6,571 bases of DNA from DATCVA01 sp036567205 (lineage in GTDB: Bacteria > Pseudomonadota > Gammaproteobacteria > Burkholderiales > Burkholderiaceae_B). Below are positions 6,044 through 6,571 of this stretch, piece by piece (position 1 is the first letter of the stretch; each line of letters begins with the position of its first letter). The notes below the pieces were generated by a model, which did no database searches, was not told the DNA's origin, and worked only from the letters and a program-made list of their open reading frames with translations. The translations under genes were made by a program, and so were the position numbers. The stretch covers positions 1 to 6,571 of the forward strand of contig DATCVA010000369.1 of NCBI GenBank assembly GCA_036567205.1, read 5' to 3'.

Positions 6044-6164
6044 GAAATGAATCGTGCTTTTCGTGGATTCCTATCGCCGTTCAGCACGAGTATGGCACAG
6101 TCATTTCGTGACGCGCCTGCCCTGACGCGTTTGCGTACGCAGGCACGGCGCTTGCCCCGGGCAA
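6043..6164. repeat. inverted repeats in the ppk2 / proline-rich divergent region
   Basis: Two nested pairs of arms occur: CGAAATGA (6043-6050) with TCATTTCG (6101-6108), and TCGTGC (6052-6057) with GCACGA (6084-6089). All are perfect. Further right are a short hairpin ACGC-gttt-GCGT (6125-6136) enclosed by GCCTGC (6115-6120) and GCAGGC (6139-6144), and a near-palindrome TTGCCC-c-GGGCAA (6152-6164). The region separates two divergent genes by 178 bp and must contain both promoters. No clear -35/-10 pair was identified for either. The palindromes are candidate regulator sites. Confidence 0.4.
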
Positions 6165-6211
6165 AGAGCTTGATGAAAATGGCTTGCCAGAGCCAACACA
6201 AAGGAGCTTTT

Positions 6212-6466
6212 ATGTCGAATGCCGTACCTTATTATCTGGTGGCTCAGGTGCCCGAAGTGCCGCCCGAAGTGCCGGAGAAAACGCCGCCAAGGCAGCCTGA
6301 AACTGATCCGCCCGATCCTGATGATGTGCCCGTTCCCGATAACCCCGAGATCATACCGCCGAACGACCCGGACCGAGGCATTGATCTTCCACCCAGGGAA
6401 GTTCCGCCAGAAGTCAGAGAACCGCCAACTCTTCCGCCGGGCGCTCCTCCCGATAGGCTACTGTAA
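6212..6466 (+). CDS. small proline-rich acidic protein of unknown function
   Basis: The 84-residue protein is not recognised as a known family. The start at 6212 is chosen because AAAGGAG (6200-6206) lies 5 nt upstream; the frame is open further left but overlaps the divergent promoter region. After a short N-terminus with one mildly hydrophobic stretch (MSNAVPYYLVAQV, 1-13), the rest is almost entirely Pro, Asp, Glu, Val and Arg. There are 27 prolines, about 32%, many as PP pairs, and the hexapeptide EVPPEV occurs twice (15-20 and 63-68). It has no cysteine, no clear signal peptide and no transmembrane helix, so it should be extended or disordered. Such sequences serve as linkers or partners for SH3-like or envelope proteins, but nothing here shows which. 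It precedes the YihY-like gene by 32 bp and is probably in one transcript with it. Confidence 0.7.
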   Translation: MSNAVPYYLVAQVPEVPPEVPEKTPPRQPETDPPDPDDVPVPDNPEIIPPNDPDRGIDLPPREVPPEVREPPTLPPGAPPDRLL

Positions 6467-6498
6467 GCGAAAACAGTCTTGAACCAGGAGAGCATTGC

Positions 6499-6571
6499 AT
6501 GCGGCTCAAGGATTTTATTCAATTGGCGAAAAATTCCATTACAGGCTGGCAGGATGACTATGCCTCCAGCA
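6499..6571 (+). CDS. start of probable YihY/BrkB family membrane protein (3' partial)
   Basis: AGGAG (6486-6490) lies 8 nt before the ATG at 6499. The 24 visible residues, from MRLKDFIQLAKNSITGW to QDDYASS, end at the window edge, and the last base (A) would fit a following Met codon. The pattern of a basic amphipathic start, W.DD.A.S and then the expected membrane segment (MGAALAYY in family members) is typical of the YihY/BrkB (UPF0761) inner-membrane proteins, once misnamed ribonuclease BN. The assignment rests on this short N-terminus only. Its position after the proline-rich gene suggests one operon divergent from ppk2. Confidence 0.55.
   Translation, partial: MRLKDFIQLAKNSITGWQDDYASS

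Noticed and set aside
6034..6201. 56-residue N-terminal extension of PPK2 from the ATG at 6201
   Set aside because: No ribosome binding site at 6201, low-quality basic sequence without family likeness, and it would cover the divergent promoter region. GGAG before 6033 and the normal PPK2 N-terminus support the shorter form.
6017..6211. Longer form of the proline-rich protein starting inside ppk2
   Set aside because: The extension is basic and unlike the rest, overlaps the ppk2 start, and the AAAGGAG at 6200-6206 points to the ATG at 6212.
6244..6522. Glycine-rich open frame on the minus strand
   Set aside because: It is the antisense image of proline codons in the plus-strand gene (CCN read as GG-containing codons) and would overlap the next gene's start. 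No independent support.
1..6571. CRISPR, defence island or mobile element
   Set aside because: No regularly spaced repeats, transposase, integrase, nuclease or toxin-antitoxin pair was seen on either strand.

Overview
The window looks like chromosomal DNA of a betaproteobacterium, most likely Alcaligenaceae or a close Burkholderiales relative. Base composition is moderate, near 50% GC by eye. The clues are a Bug-family (TctC-like) periplasmic solute receptor divergent from a LysR regulator, which is typical of that group, and the protein sequences in general. No tRNA, rRNA, CRISPR array, transposase or integrase was seen. The window reads mostly as ordinary chromosome with some less usual details.

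Layout, left to right. (1) 1-1423 (+): the 3' part of a gene whose 5' end lies outside the window. It encodes the C-terminal half of a PIG-L-type zinc deacetylase domain fused to a predicted seven-bladed PLL-like (lectin-type) beta-propeller. (2) 1469-2377 (-): a LysR-type regulator convergent with gene 1. The last codons of the two convergent genes form an 18-bp inverted repeat with one mismatch. (3) 2378-2621: the divergent control region, with a perfect ATAC-N7-GTAT LysR-type site, a degenerate second copy, a candidate lysR promoter and a CGGCTTC heptamer present three times. (4) 2622-3611 (+): the Bug receptor, ended by a perfect 13-bp hairpin terminator shared with the convergent genes that follow. 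(5) 4997 down to 3687 (-): a probable two-gene operon. A small secreted protein with PF03640-type repeats comes first, then a YghX-like dienelactone-hydrolase-family protein with a twin-arginine motif. (6) 6033 down to 5164 (-): a PPK2-type polyphosphate kinase. (7) 6212 to the right edge (+): a probable operon divergent from ppk2. It has an 84-residue protein that is about one third proline, followed by the start of a protein that resembles the N-terminus of YihY/BrkB-family membrane proteins.

Working together. The LysR protein probably controls the Bug gene and itself through the shared intergenic region. The LysR protein and its box resemble the BenM/CatM/CbnR group, so a small carboxylate or aromatic-derived effector is a reasonable guess, not a demonstrated fact. 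The Bug gene is an orphan receptor: no TctA/TctB membrane genes are in view. The secreted-repeat protein and the Tat-type hydrolase both appear to be exported. PPK2 links polyphosphate to nucleotide phosphorylation and shares a divergent promoter region with the proline-rich and YihY-like genes.

Nothing here is clearly a new defence or mobile system. The items most worth a second look are the inverted repeat across the two 3' gene ends, the deacetylase-propeller fusion, and the proline-rich small protein.
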